This document shows, piece by piece, positions 10,660-21,033 of a stretch of DNA of 64,000 nucleotides; the stretch's first letter is position 1, and every line of letters begins with the position of its first letter. The translations under genes were made by a program, and so were the position numbers. The notes beneath the pieces were generated by a model. The model was not told where the DNA came from and ran no database searches. It saw nothing but the letters and a program-made list of their open reading frames with translations. The stretch covers positions 27,948,107-28,012,106 of the forward strand of contig CM055094.1 of the NCBI GenBank assembly GCA_029204225.1, given 5' to 3'. This DNA is from Diphasiastrum complanatum (taxonomy: Eukaryota > Streptophyta > Lycopodiopsida > Lycopodiales > Lycopodiaceae).

Positions 10660-12554
10660 GAGGCTTACCAACTGTTAGAAACAGATGAACTCAGTTATGA
10701 AAGCAAAGAGCAGGGAAAACTTGAAGACTAGTTCATAGTAGATGCTTGGAGTTGATTATTTGATCTTCTGACTGGATTCAATGTTGTCCTTTGACAAAGA
10801 AACATACTACAACGTCTATCTATTTCCTTCTGCCTAGTTTGGCATCGTAAAATCAAGAAACCATGCAGTGTCAGCTGAAAAGCAACTCACGTACCTGTTG
10901 AGAGCCTTACCTAGAACATTGATCGACAACCCTCTTGCACCATGGGGCAGTCGCGGAATGGGAGGCTATTCCAATTCGGATGCAGCAGAATTGCCTTTGT
11001 AAATATCGGACATTTTTAACTCGTCAAACAAACGTTTGAGGCAAAGGGTTAATTCCCAAATCTTGAATCAATTTTAGAATCAACGATTATTAGGACAACG
11101 AAATGGCCTTCTTGACCACTGATGGACAGGCAAAAAGTCCCCCTCGCCGACTAGTGATTTTGTATAAAGGTTCAAGGCTTAGTATAAGTTGTTTAGAATT
11201 GGTAGATAACGATGCTTTGGTTGTTCCTTGATCAACAACAGTCAAATTTCTAGCGATGTATAGAGTCTTCACATCTGAGATTGATCACAGATCACAATTG
11301 AACGGCTGGGCATTCACAAGGACTAGCCACACAACTGGAAAACCAGAGCACCAAACTGAAGGCATGGACCACAGTATTGGACTCAGACAGGAGTAGGGAT
11401 GGGGAGCAAATCAGGTTAGGGCTAAACCGCAGGTAGAATTAGGGAACGGGACGGCCACAAAAGGGTCATGGAAGGCATAGATAGCATGGATTAAATCGTA
11501 AGCAAGGATGGGGTGGCCGTAGACAACAGCCCCGCAGATCAGGAAGGTAGGGAGCGGGCCACAGAGGTCGCTGGTAGGCTTTTCCACGCAGGCAGGGATC
11601 GTGGCCAGAGGAGGAGGTCGCAGGCAGCGAGGAGGGATGGATCTAGTGCGCAGGCAGGGTTTAGGTAGGAAGCGTGGCCAGGCAAGGCAACGAAGGCCAC
11701 AGGCTGGGTGGAGACAGGGTAATTCGCAGATCAGGGAGTAGAGGGACGGAGCAACAATAGGTCTTCAAACAAATCTGCGGGCAGGTAAAGAGTTTTTCCT
11801 ACGCAGGCAGAGACTGAGCGCTAGGCAGGGAGTGAAGGAGATGAAAGCAGGAAGGAGAGAGGGCGTGGATCAGATCGCAGGTAGGGAACACAAAAGCAAG
11901 AGGCAACAAACTAGCGGTCACTGGGTGGATCTTTCCACACAGGAAGAAACCTGAGGTAAGTCACAGATAGCAAAGAAGAAGAAACTGCAGGCTGGGACCT
12001 ACAGAGCTAACTTCTATGTGACAGAACTATGATTAGACTCAGTGAATGTGACAATCTCACCAATGACTGTCAAAACAGATTACAGATAGAGTTTGCCAAT
12101 GGCTTTCAAAGCAGCCAGAGGAATGGCTCACTGTCTATAAATCTACAGAGTTGGTTGGTCAACGAAACAGAAACGTTGTCAAGCCTGAACTTGAGTATAA
12201 GTCAAGTGGTAGTAGTGCCATGCATGACATATTTAGGGACACTTGACAATTGTGATAGATCTTTTGTTTTACACTCCTACCACATTTGAGCCTAAGAGAG
12301 AGTGTTAGTAATCAAGTTCTAACCTAAGTAAGCACTAATGTGGTATTGTCCAACACTCAGTATGCAGTTTTTGGTAGGGACCGAGGGACCCATTATTGAC
12401 ACTAACGTGCATTGATCAGTTTTTGCTATCGCATGCAATTTGCAATGAGTTCTTTTATTATAGAAAGGTCATACAATCTATGCTGAGGAAAGATTATTAA
12501 TATAAAATAAGGTAGTTATGCACTAGCATTAAATTTATCCATTTAGGAGAGTAA
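10660..12554. other. no gene recognised; G/A-rich plus strand at 11,380-11,960
   Basis: No coding frame I recognise. From 11,380 to 11,960 the plus strand is strongly purine-biased, with degenerate repeats of CGCAGGCAGGG and GATCGTGGCCAG-like words. At 12,290-12,303 a purine run (AAGAGAGAG) followed by TGTTAG looks like a polypurine tract next to an LTR start, but no second LTR was found. The frame at 12,029-12,289 is unrecognised. Confidence 0.4.
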
Positions 12555-12938
12555 ATGAAGCTGCATAGAAATCAAGTTCTTGGAGCTGAAAATTCTAGCC
12601 CACCATCACATGATAATGTTCAATCTAACATTGTTGAAGATGTTGAAGATGTTGTTCAATCTATGCTATCTCCCGAGGAAAGGCAAAGGATGAAAGCCCT
12701 TTGTCTTTCCGAAGGAGAATCCGATCAACAAGATCGTGGATTCGTTTCGACGGACATGCCGTCGGAAGAATCCACGAATATTTTCTATGACCTTGATGAG
12801 GATGGTTCCATCATCATGGACATTAGGGGTAAGGTCGTCATCAATAGATTTCACGACCTTACTCTTAAATACTTTGGTCACGATTTGTTTAACCCTTGGG
12901 AGCAACAAGACCAAGGGGACAAAGACAAGATACTTGAG
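12555..12938 (+). CDS. unrecognised acidic ORF running into an LTR
   Basis: A frame opens at ATG 12,555 and runs 128 codons before entering LTR sequence at about 12,938; it stays open to 13,022 using antisense LTR codons. The protein is hydrophilic and acidic (IVEDVEDVVQSMLSPEE, FYDLDEDGSIIMDIRGKVV) with no transposon motif. It could be an exon or captured fragment of a host gene cut by insertion of element A, or a chance frame. I do not recognise the family. Confidence 0.35.
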
Positions 12939-13100
12939 AAAAATATTCTTTCGCGAACTTTTCACGTTCGTGTCTCTTCGTCAGGGTATTCGCGAACATT
13001 TTCGCTTCGTGTCTTTTCGTGATGTTCGCGAACATTTTCGCTTCGTGTCTTTTCGTCAGACTGAGGGTTGAAAGCTAGCAAAGCTTTGGTAATAGAAACG
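12938..13100 (-). repeat. truncated 3' LTR of Copia A
   Basis: The minus strand shows a polypurine tract (AAGAGGGAGC, near 13,120) followed by sequence matching the first 160 bases of the complete A LTR at 17,855, including two copies of GAAAAGACACGAAGCGAAAA. The match stops near 12,938, so most of this LTR is missing. Confidence 0.75.
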
Positions 13101-16100
13101 TTTTGTTTCTTTAGCTCCCTCTTAAAGCATGGTAGCTTGATGATTCCAAGATTGCTCCTTTGTTTCTCGAACAGACCTTTGTCTAAGGCCTTTGTGAAAA
13201 TGTCAGCCACCATCTCCTTTGTTCCAATGAAGATAGTCTGCAGCATCTTCTTTCTGATCAGATCCCTTGTCAAGTGATACTTGATTGCGATGTGTTTCGT
13301 CCTTGAGTGAATCACAGGATCCTTTGTCAGATGTATTGCAGATGTATTGTCCATTTGCAAAATCAGAGGCTCATTTCTTGTTTCGCCCAGTTCGTCAAGG
13401 AACTGTTTGAGCCAAATGATTTCATTAGCCATCTTTGCTGCTGCAACGTACTCTGCTCCGTAGGATGACTGAGCCACAATGGTCTAACCCAGAGAATTGC
13501 TGCTCCTGACGTGATGGTGCATCCTCCTGAGACACTTTTGCAGTCGTCCTTGAGAGATGCCCAGCTAGCATCACTGTAGGAAAGCATCTGGAACCCTGCA
13601 TCACGAGAATAACACAAACCAAAATCCTTCGTTAATTGGAGGTATTGCAATATTCGTTTCGCAATCTTCTAATGAGTTGATCCTGGATTTGTACAAAATT
13701 GGCTCATCCTGAACACGGCATAAGCGATGTCAGGACGTGTGTAATCTACAACCCCCAGGTCTACAATCTCGAAATGTTTTGAGATATCATACTTCACCTC
13801 AGCAATAAGCATCTCACTCTTGCATAGTATCAGAGTGTCGTCCACATACACAGCTACAATGATGATCTTCCCATCTGTAATTCTTACATAAACATTAGAA
13901 TCAGCAAATAATGGCTTGAATCTTAAAGACTTGAGGGCTTGATCTTTCTTTTTATACCATTGTCGCGCTGACTGCTTCAGACCGTAGATACTCCTATGCA
14001 TTCTGCATGCATAAGTAGGAAGTGAGTTTGAAGCGTAGCCTAGAGGTTGATCCATGTAGACTTCCTCGTCTAGCTCGCCATGCAAGAACGTTGTTTTTTC
14101 GTCCACGATGTGAATCCTGAGATCATAAGCAGCTACATATGCAAACAGTAAGCGTAGGGACGAATGTTTCACGACAGGAGAGAAGGTCTCAGCATAGTCA
14201 ATACCACATCTCTGAGAAAACCCCTTCGCTACAAGTCTAGCTTTATATTCAGATATATCTTCATTCGGTCCGTACTTCAGATTGTATACCCACTTGCATT
14301 TTACAGTCTTTCGCTTATCTGGTAATGGCTGCAATGTCCATACCTGATTCTTCCTCATAGATTCCATCTCCTCGTTCATGGCTTGGATCCATTTGTCCTT
14401 CTCTAATGTTTGTGGTTCTCCACTGAATCCACAAAACTCTTCTGATGTAGAAGCTTTTCTTGTCGATCTTCTAGGAGATCCTTCAGGAACTGCAATGCCT
14501 TTGCCTTTGTCTGCTCTGCTAGGTCCGGAACCATTTCGATTTACAGGTATTGTAGCAGTAGGCTGGCTTGCGAATCTTTCTTCGTCTGATTCGTGACTCG
14601 AATGAGACCCGACTCGAACATCTTCGTCTGAGTGTTCGTCCTCTGCTCCCTTTGTCACAGTTGGTAGATCATAGTACTGTCTTTCAAGGATTTCATAACT
14701 GACAGGATCATCGTTGGCCATCATTCTGCTCTTATCAAATTTGACATCTCTGACTGTCTTCACTGTGTATGTCTCTGGCATATAGACTCTGTAGTATGAC
14801 AAATGATTGTCATATCCTACAAGATATCCATGTTCTGCTTTCTCATCAAGCTTCTTTCGAAGCTTATCAGGAATATGTGCATAAGCTGCACAACCAAAGA
14901 TACGGATGTGAGTCAGATTGGGTTTTCTACTCCACTATAATTCGTGTGGTGTCGTGTGAGGAATACCAGACTTTCCTGTCCTATTCTGAATGTAAGCAAT
15001 TGTAGCTACTACTTCAGCCCACAACATTCTCGGAGCCTTTGAATAGGCCATCATGCACCTAGCAACTTCCATTAGAGTCATGTTCTTTCATTTCTGCAAC
15101 ACCGTTGTGCTGCAGTGTGTAAGATGCAGTTCTTCTGTGAATGATACCACGATCATTGCAGAAGTCAGTGAATTGATTCGAGATGTATTCTCCACCTCGA
15201 TCTGTTCTGATCTGTTTCACTTTATTACCGGTGCATCTTTCTGTCCAATTCACATACTCTGTGAATTTGTCAAATGCTTCTGATTTATTGCAGATAAAGT
15301 AGACTATGGCAAACTTACTGTAATCATCAATAAAGGTTATATAATACTTTGAGCCTCCTACTGAGATCACGTTGAAAGGTCCACATATGTCAGAATGTAC
15401 AAGCTCCAAAATCTTTTTGGTTCTGTAGGAGTCTTTGACAAAAGGAGTACGTGACATCTTACCCTTCAGACATGCATCACAGGTCATCGAACTGGTTGCA
15501 TTCGAGATGTTCACCCATGTGATTGCTCCATGATGGCTTGCTTGATATAGCGCCATTGAATTCATATGGCATAGTCTCCTGTGCCATAAAGTATCTGGTG
15601 AATCGTCACGAGTCTGATGTATTTGACCTGCAGGTAGACGTACCTTCAAGTGATATAGGTTGCATTTTCTTCTTCCTTGAGTGATGAGCATATTGGTACT
15701 TGCATCAACAACGGTGCATGCTTCGTCTGAGAACGTCACATGCATCCCTACATCAGCTATTCTTGCCACTGATAGCAAGTCCCGCTGTAGCGTAGGCACG
15801 AATAGAACATCTTCGAGTTGTCTGCCTCTACCGTTTGTGTTGAGCCATAGTGAACCAATATCATTCACTTGATGTTTTGATCCATCTCCAAAAACAATAA
15901 ATCTTGATGGATCTGCACTTCGGAAATTAGACATTATCCGTCTTGATGTAACGAAGTGCGAGGTAGCTCCTGAATCAAGAACTACCTCCTGTGTGTCAGG
16001 CGTTGATGCTGCACACATGTCTGCACAGATGTAGGCGGTCGAATTTCCGTGATTCAATCTTTTTTTGCCCATCTTTGAGCTCTCTGGCTCCTCGACACAG

Positions 16101-16573
16101 GATGAACTATTGTTGTTCTCCTGTCTACTTTGAGCTAATTTGTTTCTTGGGTTCTGGCGACAGTCCATGGCTGCATGACCCTTCTTATGACAGTGGATAC
16201 ACTCAATTTTCGGATTAAGTCCTTCGCGTTTGCATCTCACGCATGTCTTCTTGTCTTCACTATGCTATTTCGACCTTCCTTTGTTCTTCCATTTGCCTTT
16301 GTTGTCTCCTTCTGCTTGCTGATCTCGATCCTGCCTTTGATCTGACCCCCTCTTAGGCTTGAATTGCTTCTTTGATTTCTCCTTATTGTTGTAGAGAGCT
16401 TGGTCAGAGGCATCCTTGTGATCAAGGTGCTCTCGAGCTTCGACTTCTTCTGTAGGATCTTTTGCTAGCAGCGTTCTGGTTGTCTGGAAGGATCTTGGTA
16501 AGGCTCTCAACAGATATGTAAGCTGCTTCTCTATTGACACTTCATTTTCTGCTCCAGAATTGTGTAGTGAAAG
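13101..16573 (-). pseudogene. Copia A gag (C-terminal part) and pol
   Basis: Reading leftwards: gag C-terminal part (ENEVSIEKQLTYLLRALP), zinc knuckle CIHCHKKGHAAMDC at about 16,195, protease VVLDSGATSHF at about 15,985, integrase with HSDICGPF, FIDDYSKF, RTDRGGEY and HNGVAEMKE (15,060-15,450), RT with ARLVAKGFSQ and VYVDDTLIL (13,830-14,250), RNase H with AEYVAAAKM and VADIFTKAL (13,190-13,470). Lesions are a frameshift near 15,065, an in-frame TAG near 14,937, a deletion of about 75-80 residues in late RT (IVDLG joins VDYTRPDIAYAV), and a frameshift near 13,480. The gag N-terminus is found on the other strand at 19,024 because of an inversion. It cannot make a working polyprotein. Confidence 0.9.
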
Positions 16574-16852
16574 TGTTGGAGGGTTTGCGGATCCCAAGGC
16601 AACCCTAACCCTAGTTAATAAGTGAGAGGGATTTGGCACCCTGTGTGTGTAAGTCCAACCCAATGATCACATAGTTATTTGATTAATTAGAATGTTAATA
16701 AAAGGACTTTAGGCCTTTTTGCGGGACTTTTAATCTCGCAGGGCCTAAATGTCAAGTTAGTGAATAAAGTTGGGTTTCCCTCCAATTTTGATGGTTCCCA
16801 CACTTTTTTAAATTTTAATAAAAAGAGAAGCAAGACTGGACCAATAGGATTC
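16574..16852 (-). repeat. Gypsy LTR, first half, inside Copia A gag
   Basis: It starts TGTTGGAGGGTTTGCGGATC on the plus strand and matches the right 280 bases of the Gypsy LTR at 36,692-37,456 in reverse complement. It stops abruptly at 16,852. The missing half of the same LTR is at 19,422-19,899 in opposite orientation; the two halves add to about 757 bases, the expected length. Confidence 0.8.
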
Positions 16853-17197
16853 GATTTGAGCAACAAAGCATGAGTGATCATGCATTTGATAGACTCAACT
16901 CAGATCATGTTTTTCCATTTTGCCAGTCCATTCGACTTTGGATAATAGGAAGCAACAAATTGTTGTTCGATACCTATCGCTGAACAATGATCCTTGATTG
17001 CATTTGAGATGTATTCACCACCATTGTCACTCCGAAAGCTTTAGTTATTTTTCATGTCTACAACTCTAAGTGCTCTTTGTACTTTTTGAAGAATTGGAAA
17101 GCTTCATAAATGTGCTTCATAAAATATACAAAAGTTCTTTTAGAATAGTCATCGATGAATGTAATAAAGAATTTTGCACCAAGTAATGATGATGTTT
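16853..17197 (-). pseudogene. Copia B integrase, N-side fragment
   Basis: The minus strand reads LGAKFFITFIDDYSKRTF then, after frameshifts, SDNGGEYIS and YYPKSNG-like sequence, the integrase core with the Asp residues. It joins the primer site at 17,198-17,209 directly, so gag and protease are deleted. It stops at 16,853, and the following integrase part is on the plus strand from 19,900. Confidence 0.75.
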
Positions 17198-17209
17198 GCT
17201 CTGATACCA
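17198..17209 (-). other. primer-binding site of Copia B
   Basis: The minus strand reads TGGTATCAGAGC directly after the LTR end CCCGACA, complementary to the 3' end of plant initiator Met-tRNA as in most plant Copia elements. Confidence 0.85.
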
Positions 17210-17854
17210 TGTCGGGATTATGGAAGTAGAAGTATCGGGGTTGGTCGATAATTCTCGGTACATGAATCTACGTCTATCGGATTCAAGCTACCTTCGATAA
17301 TTTGAAGATCGCTCTACTTGATCCTAGCTTCAAAGTCGCTGGGATTGAAATAGTCGATTCCATAGACATGCGCGAATTAGATTGATTTAGATTTAATTGC
17401 AGAAGTGAAATAGAACTGATCTTAGAGCATTACAATCGACACGAATTATCACTCACATGAATAGTTCAATCTACGAATCCGTTTATGTACAAGACTACGA
17501 CTCAGATGAAAACAAAAATAATGCAAATGACATGACACGACAATGCTCGAGTTTTTGGAATGAGTTTGAATAAGTCAAAGAATGTGTACAAGTTTGAATG
17601 CAGTTGCATGGGCGATCTTTCTGATACAATACTATGTGATAACTGAGAAAAAGATCGAATAAGACACAATTGAAAAATAACGTAGCGTCAGAGTAAGAGT
17701 AATCTTTTTAACTTGAGTAACTTCTTTACATCGATTGTTATCGAATATATACACATGGCCATCTGATTAAAAGAATGCTTAATCTATACTATTACAAGGC
17801 ACTACGTGCTATTAGCAGTTGTTGTCGGACATAATCTGATTCCATTAGAGATTC
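17210..17854 (-). repeat. 5' LTR of Copia B
   Basis: This matches, in reverse, the LTR at 20,487-21,033 (shared CACGTAGTGCCTT, TATTCGATAACAATCGATG, ATAATCCC ends). It is followed on its inner side by the primer site. Its outer end abuts the outer end of the Copia A LTR without spacer. Confidence 0.8.
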
Positions 17855-18910
17855 TGAAGAAATAAAACGTGTCTATTACCAAAGCTTTGCTAGCTTTCAG
17901 CCCTCAGTCTAACGAAAAGACACGAAGCAAAAATGTTCGCGAACATCACGAAAAGACACGAAGCGAAAATGTTCGCAAACACCCTGACGAAGAGACACGA
18001 ATGCAAAAAGTTTGCGAAAGAAAATTTTTTGTGATACAGCAGGAGAAAGTCAGACGACGCGAAAGCCAAGCGGCTCGAAGCGACACGAAAATCTTCGTGA
18101 CACTTTTCAACCTTCATGCTCCAAAGGATCAGGAAGATCATGCAAGTACCATGAAGTACAAAACCCTAATCTGATATGATGACATCAACGGAAGAGCGTT
18201 AGGACGTGCCTAACCCATCTCTCTTTTAATTCATGAATAGATTGTTTAGTCTATCTAATCTGGTGTGCTACTCTGAATGTATAAGATACATACAGTCGCA
18301 GATAAAAAAATATACAACACACAGAATACAGAATAGAAGTCCACCTGCTGAGCGAGACAAGTTTTGTAAGTAGGATCCACAGAGATCCAAGAAGTCCGCT
18401 AGTAAGCGAGACATTACTCGTGGGAGAACATCGCTTCTCTCACGCCAACGTGCTGTGTGGGTATGTCATACAGCGCTCGAAAAGCAAGATGATCAACAGA
18501 TGATATTGTAGCTATTACGCACATATCACTCTTAATTTTGTCTGATCTTGAACGAATTATTGTCTGCTATCACTTGTGTATCTCACTCACTTGTTTTATC
18601 TATTCCGCACATTGGTTCAGTTTTTGTTGAATGTTGTATTAATCTAAAACGTAGGTCAACAGTGTTTGTCTACATTCTGGAGGATTGTAGGAATGATATA
18701 GTCGACAATGACCAGCAATCATGTCTAAAATTCATCCGAATTGTTTTTCGTTTGTGATTGATTTGATTTCGCTCCAACAATGTCAAAATCAGAGTTTATT
18801 CAAGTTTCGTCTCATTTCGCTTCGTTTCGTCCAGTTTCACTTCATTTCGTTTCGTTTGGCAGTCTGATTGATATTTGAAATTTGCGTTCCACATTTTACT
18901 TCGCTCATCA
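17855..18910 (+). repeat. 5' LTR of Copia A
   Basis: About 1,056 bases from TGAAGAAATAAAACG to TTCGCTCATCA, followed after one base by a primer site. The first part matches the 3' LTR piece at 12,938-13,100 and the last part matches the LTR fragment at 9,845-10,171. It contains degenerate repeats of CACGAAAAGACACGAAG and, near the end, TTTCGCTTCGTTTCG. The open frame at 17,869-18,174 is LTR sequence, not a gene. Confidence 0.85.
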
Positions 18911-18911
18911 G

Positions 18912-18923
18912 TGGTATCAGAGC
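18912..18923 (+). other. primer-binding site of Copia A
   Basis: TGGTATCAGAGC one base after the LTR end, complementary to the initiator Met-tRNA 3' end. It fixes the orientation of this part of element A as plus. Confidence 0.9.
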
Positions 18924-19023
18924 CCACCTGTCATAGTCTGACATAGCCAGAAAGCTATCAGATCCAGGAGGCTAAGCATTTAAACAAAGAACCATCAACA
19001 AGTGAGAACAAAATTCACATCAA

Positions 19024-19421
19024 TGGCTTCAATCAGCAGCATACAATCTAAGATCTGTATAATCCTTGATTCATCATGATCTACCTTCCTAGCATGGAAG
19101 GTTAAGACCTCGCTGATACTAAAGGGAAAAAGATTATTTCCCTAGGTAGATGGCACTGAGGAGATGCCTACAACAACAGGCAAGGAGCTACGCGAATGGA
19201 GGGAGAAGAATGACAAGGCAGTAGTCGTGTTATCTTCATCCATCGAGGATAGTCTAACTCTTGACCTGGCTACAATCTCTAAAACAAAGGAGATGTAACT
19301 CACAAGATTTCAAACGAAATCACGTAGTCAGATCATGCTGCTCGAAGATCAACTGACAAACCTGCAGTGGGATGGCAAAGACCTCACTTCCTTTATTAGG
19401 AAGATAAAGGATCTATTCCTT
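19024..19421 (+). pseudogene. Copia A gag, N-terminal part
   Basis: ATG at 19,024 opens MASISSIQSKI, then FLAWKVKTSLILKG, ELREWREKNDKAVVVLSSSI and LLEDQLTNLQWDGKDLTSFI, the usual Copia gag layout. Three in-frame stops break it. It is cut at 19,421 by a Gypsy LTR. The missing C-terminal part begins at 16,573 on the opposite strand with sequence that continues the same domain. Confidence 0.8.
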
Positions 19422-19899
19422 TGTGTAGTGGGTTTCTTTCCTTGCCTAACCTGAATCCAAGATCTAGTCAATCTAGCATCAAAGAGACGGAGTTAGTTGT
19501 CACGCGTAGGTTCGTTCCCATGAGAGCGATAGTATAGTTCAGATTTCAACATGAATGGAAGATCTAACACTAACATCCATTAACACTAAGCATTAACACT
19601 ACATCCATTAACCCTACTTCCATTAATCCTAAATCAACAACAATGATAGAAACTTACTCTTCTCTCTCTCCCTTTCTCTCTCACAAAAAGCATAAGAAAT
19701 AACAATTCCAATAATGATCAAATCCAACAATTAGCAAAATCCAAAGAAAGCATGAGAAATGGAGGAGAAGAGAGGAAGAGCAAGGACATTTATCAATTCA
19801 TTTCTAAAGAGAACCAATTTGCTTTATTGAAATGAGGAAATGAACATGAGGAGCAACTCGAGTTGGTCCCTTTTTATAGTAAAGAGGAGGACCCTAGCC
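19422..19899 (+). repeat. Gypsy LTR, second half, inside Copia A gag
   Basis: It matches the first 475 bases of the plus-strand reading of the Gypsy LTR at 36,692-37,456 (GTGGGTTTCTTTCCTTGCC through GGAGGACCCT) and stops at 19,899. With 16,574-16,852 it accounts for one complete solo LTR. The flanking gag bases (CCTTT on one side, ACTTT on the other) look like an imperfect 5-bp target duplication. Confidence 0.8.
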
Positions 19900-20190
19900 A
19901 CATGTTGTGTCGATGATAGCGTACGTGCAAAACCGATGTATAACTGAAGGCCTATCTGACAACAAGACTCCTTATGAAATTTGGACTGGATCCAAACCTT
20001 CATTCAAGCATTTAAGAGTCTTCGGAAGCATTGCCTATGCTCCTGTCCCAAAGGACACAAGAAAGAAATTAGATGAGCATTCAATCAAAACTTTTTTTGT
20101 TGGTTATTATTCTTCGAATGGCATGTATCGACTGTACAATATTGTAACCTGTAAAATTTTTACTAGCAGAGTTGGATTCAGATTAAGGGA
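19900..20190 (+). pseudogene. Copia B integrase, C-side fragment
   Basis: A plus-strand frame carries MIAYVQNRC, TPYEIWTGSKPSFKHLRVFG and KTFFVGYYSSNGMYRLYN, the part of Copia integrase that follows the catalytic core. It is the continuation of 16,853-17,197. RT and RNase H are missing between it and the 3' LTR; 20,191-20,486 has no recognisable coding. Confidence 0.8.
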
Positions 20191-20486
20191 GGTGTTGGAT
20201 TTCTATCCTCTCCGTCTCTTATATCTTTGCTAATCTAGATCCATTCATTTGTTGTATGTAAACACTTGTACAATCGCGTATTGTGTAGAAATACACTAGT
20301 TTTTTGACAATCTGCAGAAATACAAAAGATTTGATGATAGTATTTCTGTCGACATAGCTTAACTATCAATTTGACTATCATCGTCTATATGATAGTCATC
20401 ATCGACTATTCGGCCATCATCAAACTAGCGAGCAGTCACCATCGACACTCGATTATTCAGCAGCTCAACACTATCACGCACAAACA

Positions 20487-21033
20487 TAATCTCTAATGGA
20501 ATCACATTCTGTCCAACAATGACTACGAACAACACGTAGTGCCTTAATTCCATTTGTAAAAGTACATAATAAGCATTTTTTTAATCAGATAGCCATTGTA
20601 TATATTCGATAACAATCGATGTACAAAAGTTACTCAAGTTGCTCAAATTAATGATTACCCTTACTTTGATGCTACATTGTTTTTCAATTGTGCCTCATTC
20701 GATTTGTCTCTCTGTTATCACAAAGTACTGTATCAGAAAGATCGCACATGCAACTGCATTCATACTTGTATACATTCTTCAACTAATTTGAACTCATGCC
20801 ATAAACTCGAAGTATGGTTGTCATGTCGTTTGCATTATTTTTGTTTTCGTCTGAGTCGCAGTCTTGTAAATGCATGTCTACGGAATCGACTGGTTCGATC
20901 TCAACGACTTCAAAGCTAGGATCAAGTAGAACAATCATCAAATTATCAAAGGTAGCTTGAATCTGATAAATGTACATTCATATACCGAGAATTATCGGCC
21001 AACCCCGATAATTCTACTTCTATAATCCCAACA
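20487..21033 (+). repeat. 3' LTR of Copia B
   Basis: Inverted match to 17,210-17,854, ending TATAATCCCAACA. The sequence CTTCA occurs three bases past its end and also at the outer edge of the opposite LTR, a possible remnant of the target duplication. Confidence 0.75.

Noticed and set aside
11380-11960. G-rich plus strand as a possible telomeric or rDNA-like repeat
   Set aside because: No TTTAGGG arrays and no periodic unit; only degenerate GGCAGG-type words.
17869-18174. Open frame of 101 codons (plus) with KTRSENVREHHEKTRSENV repeats, and the similar C-terminal tail of the RNase H frame at 12,962
   Set aside because: Both are translations of the repeat-containing Copia A LTR; the pol frame ends before this and the repeats come from the DNA.
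18912-18923. Initiator Met-tRNA-like sequences at several places (17.2, 18.9, 24.0, 26.3, 27.35, 55.2, 58.3 kb)
   Set aside because: Only the 12-13 bases complementary to the tRNA 3' end are present; they are primer sites, not tRNA genes.
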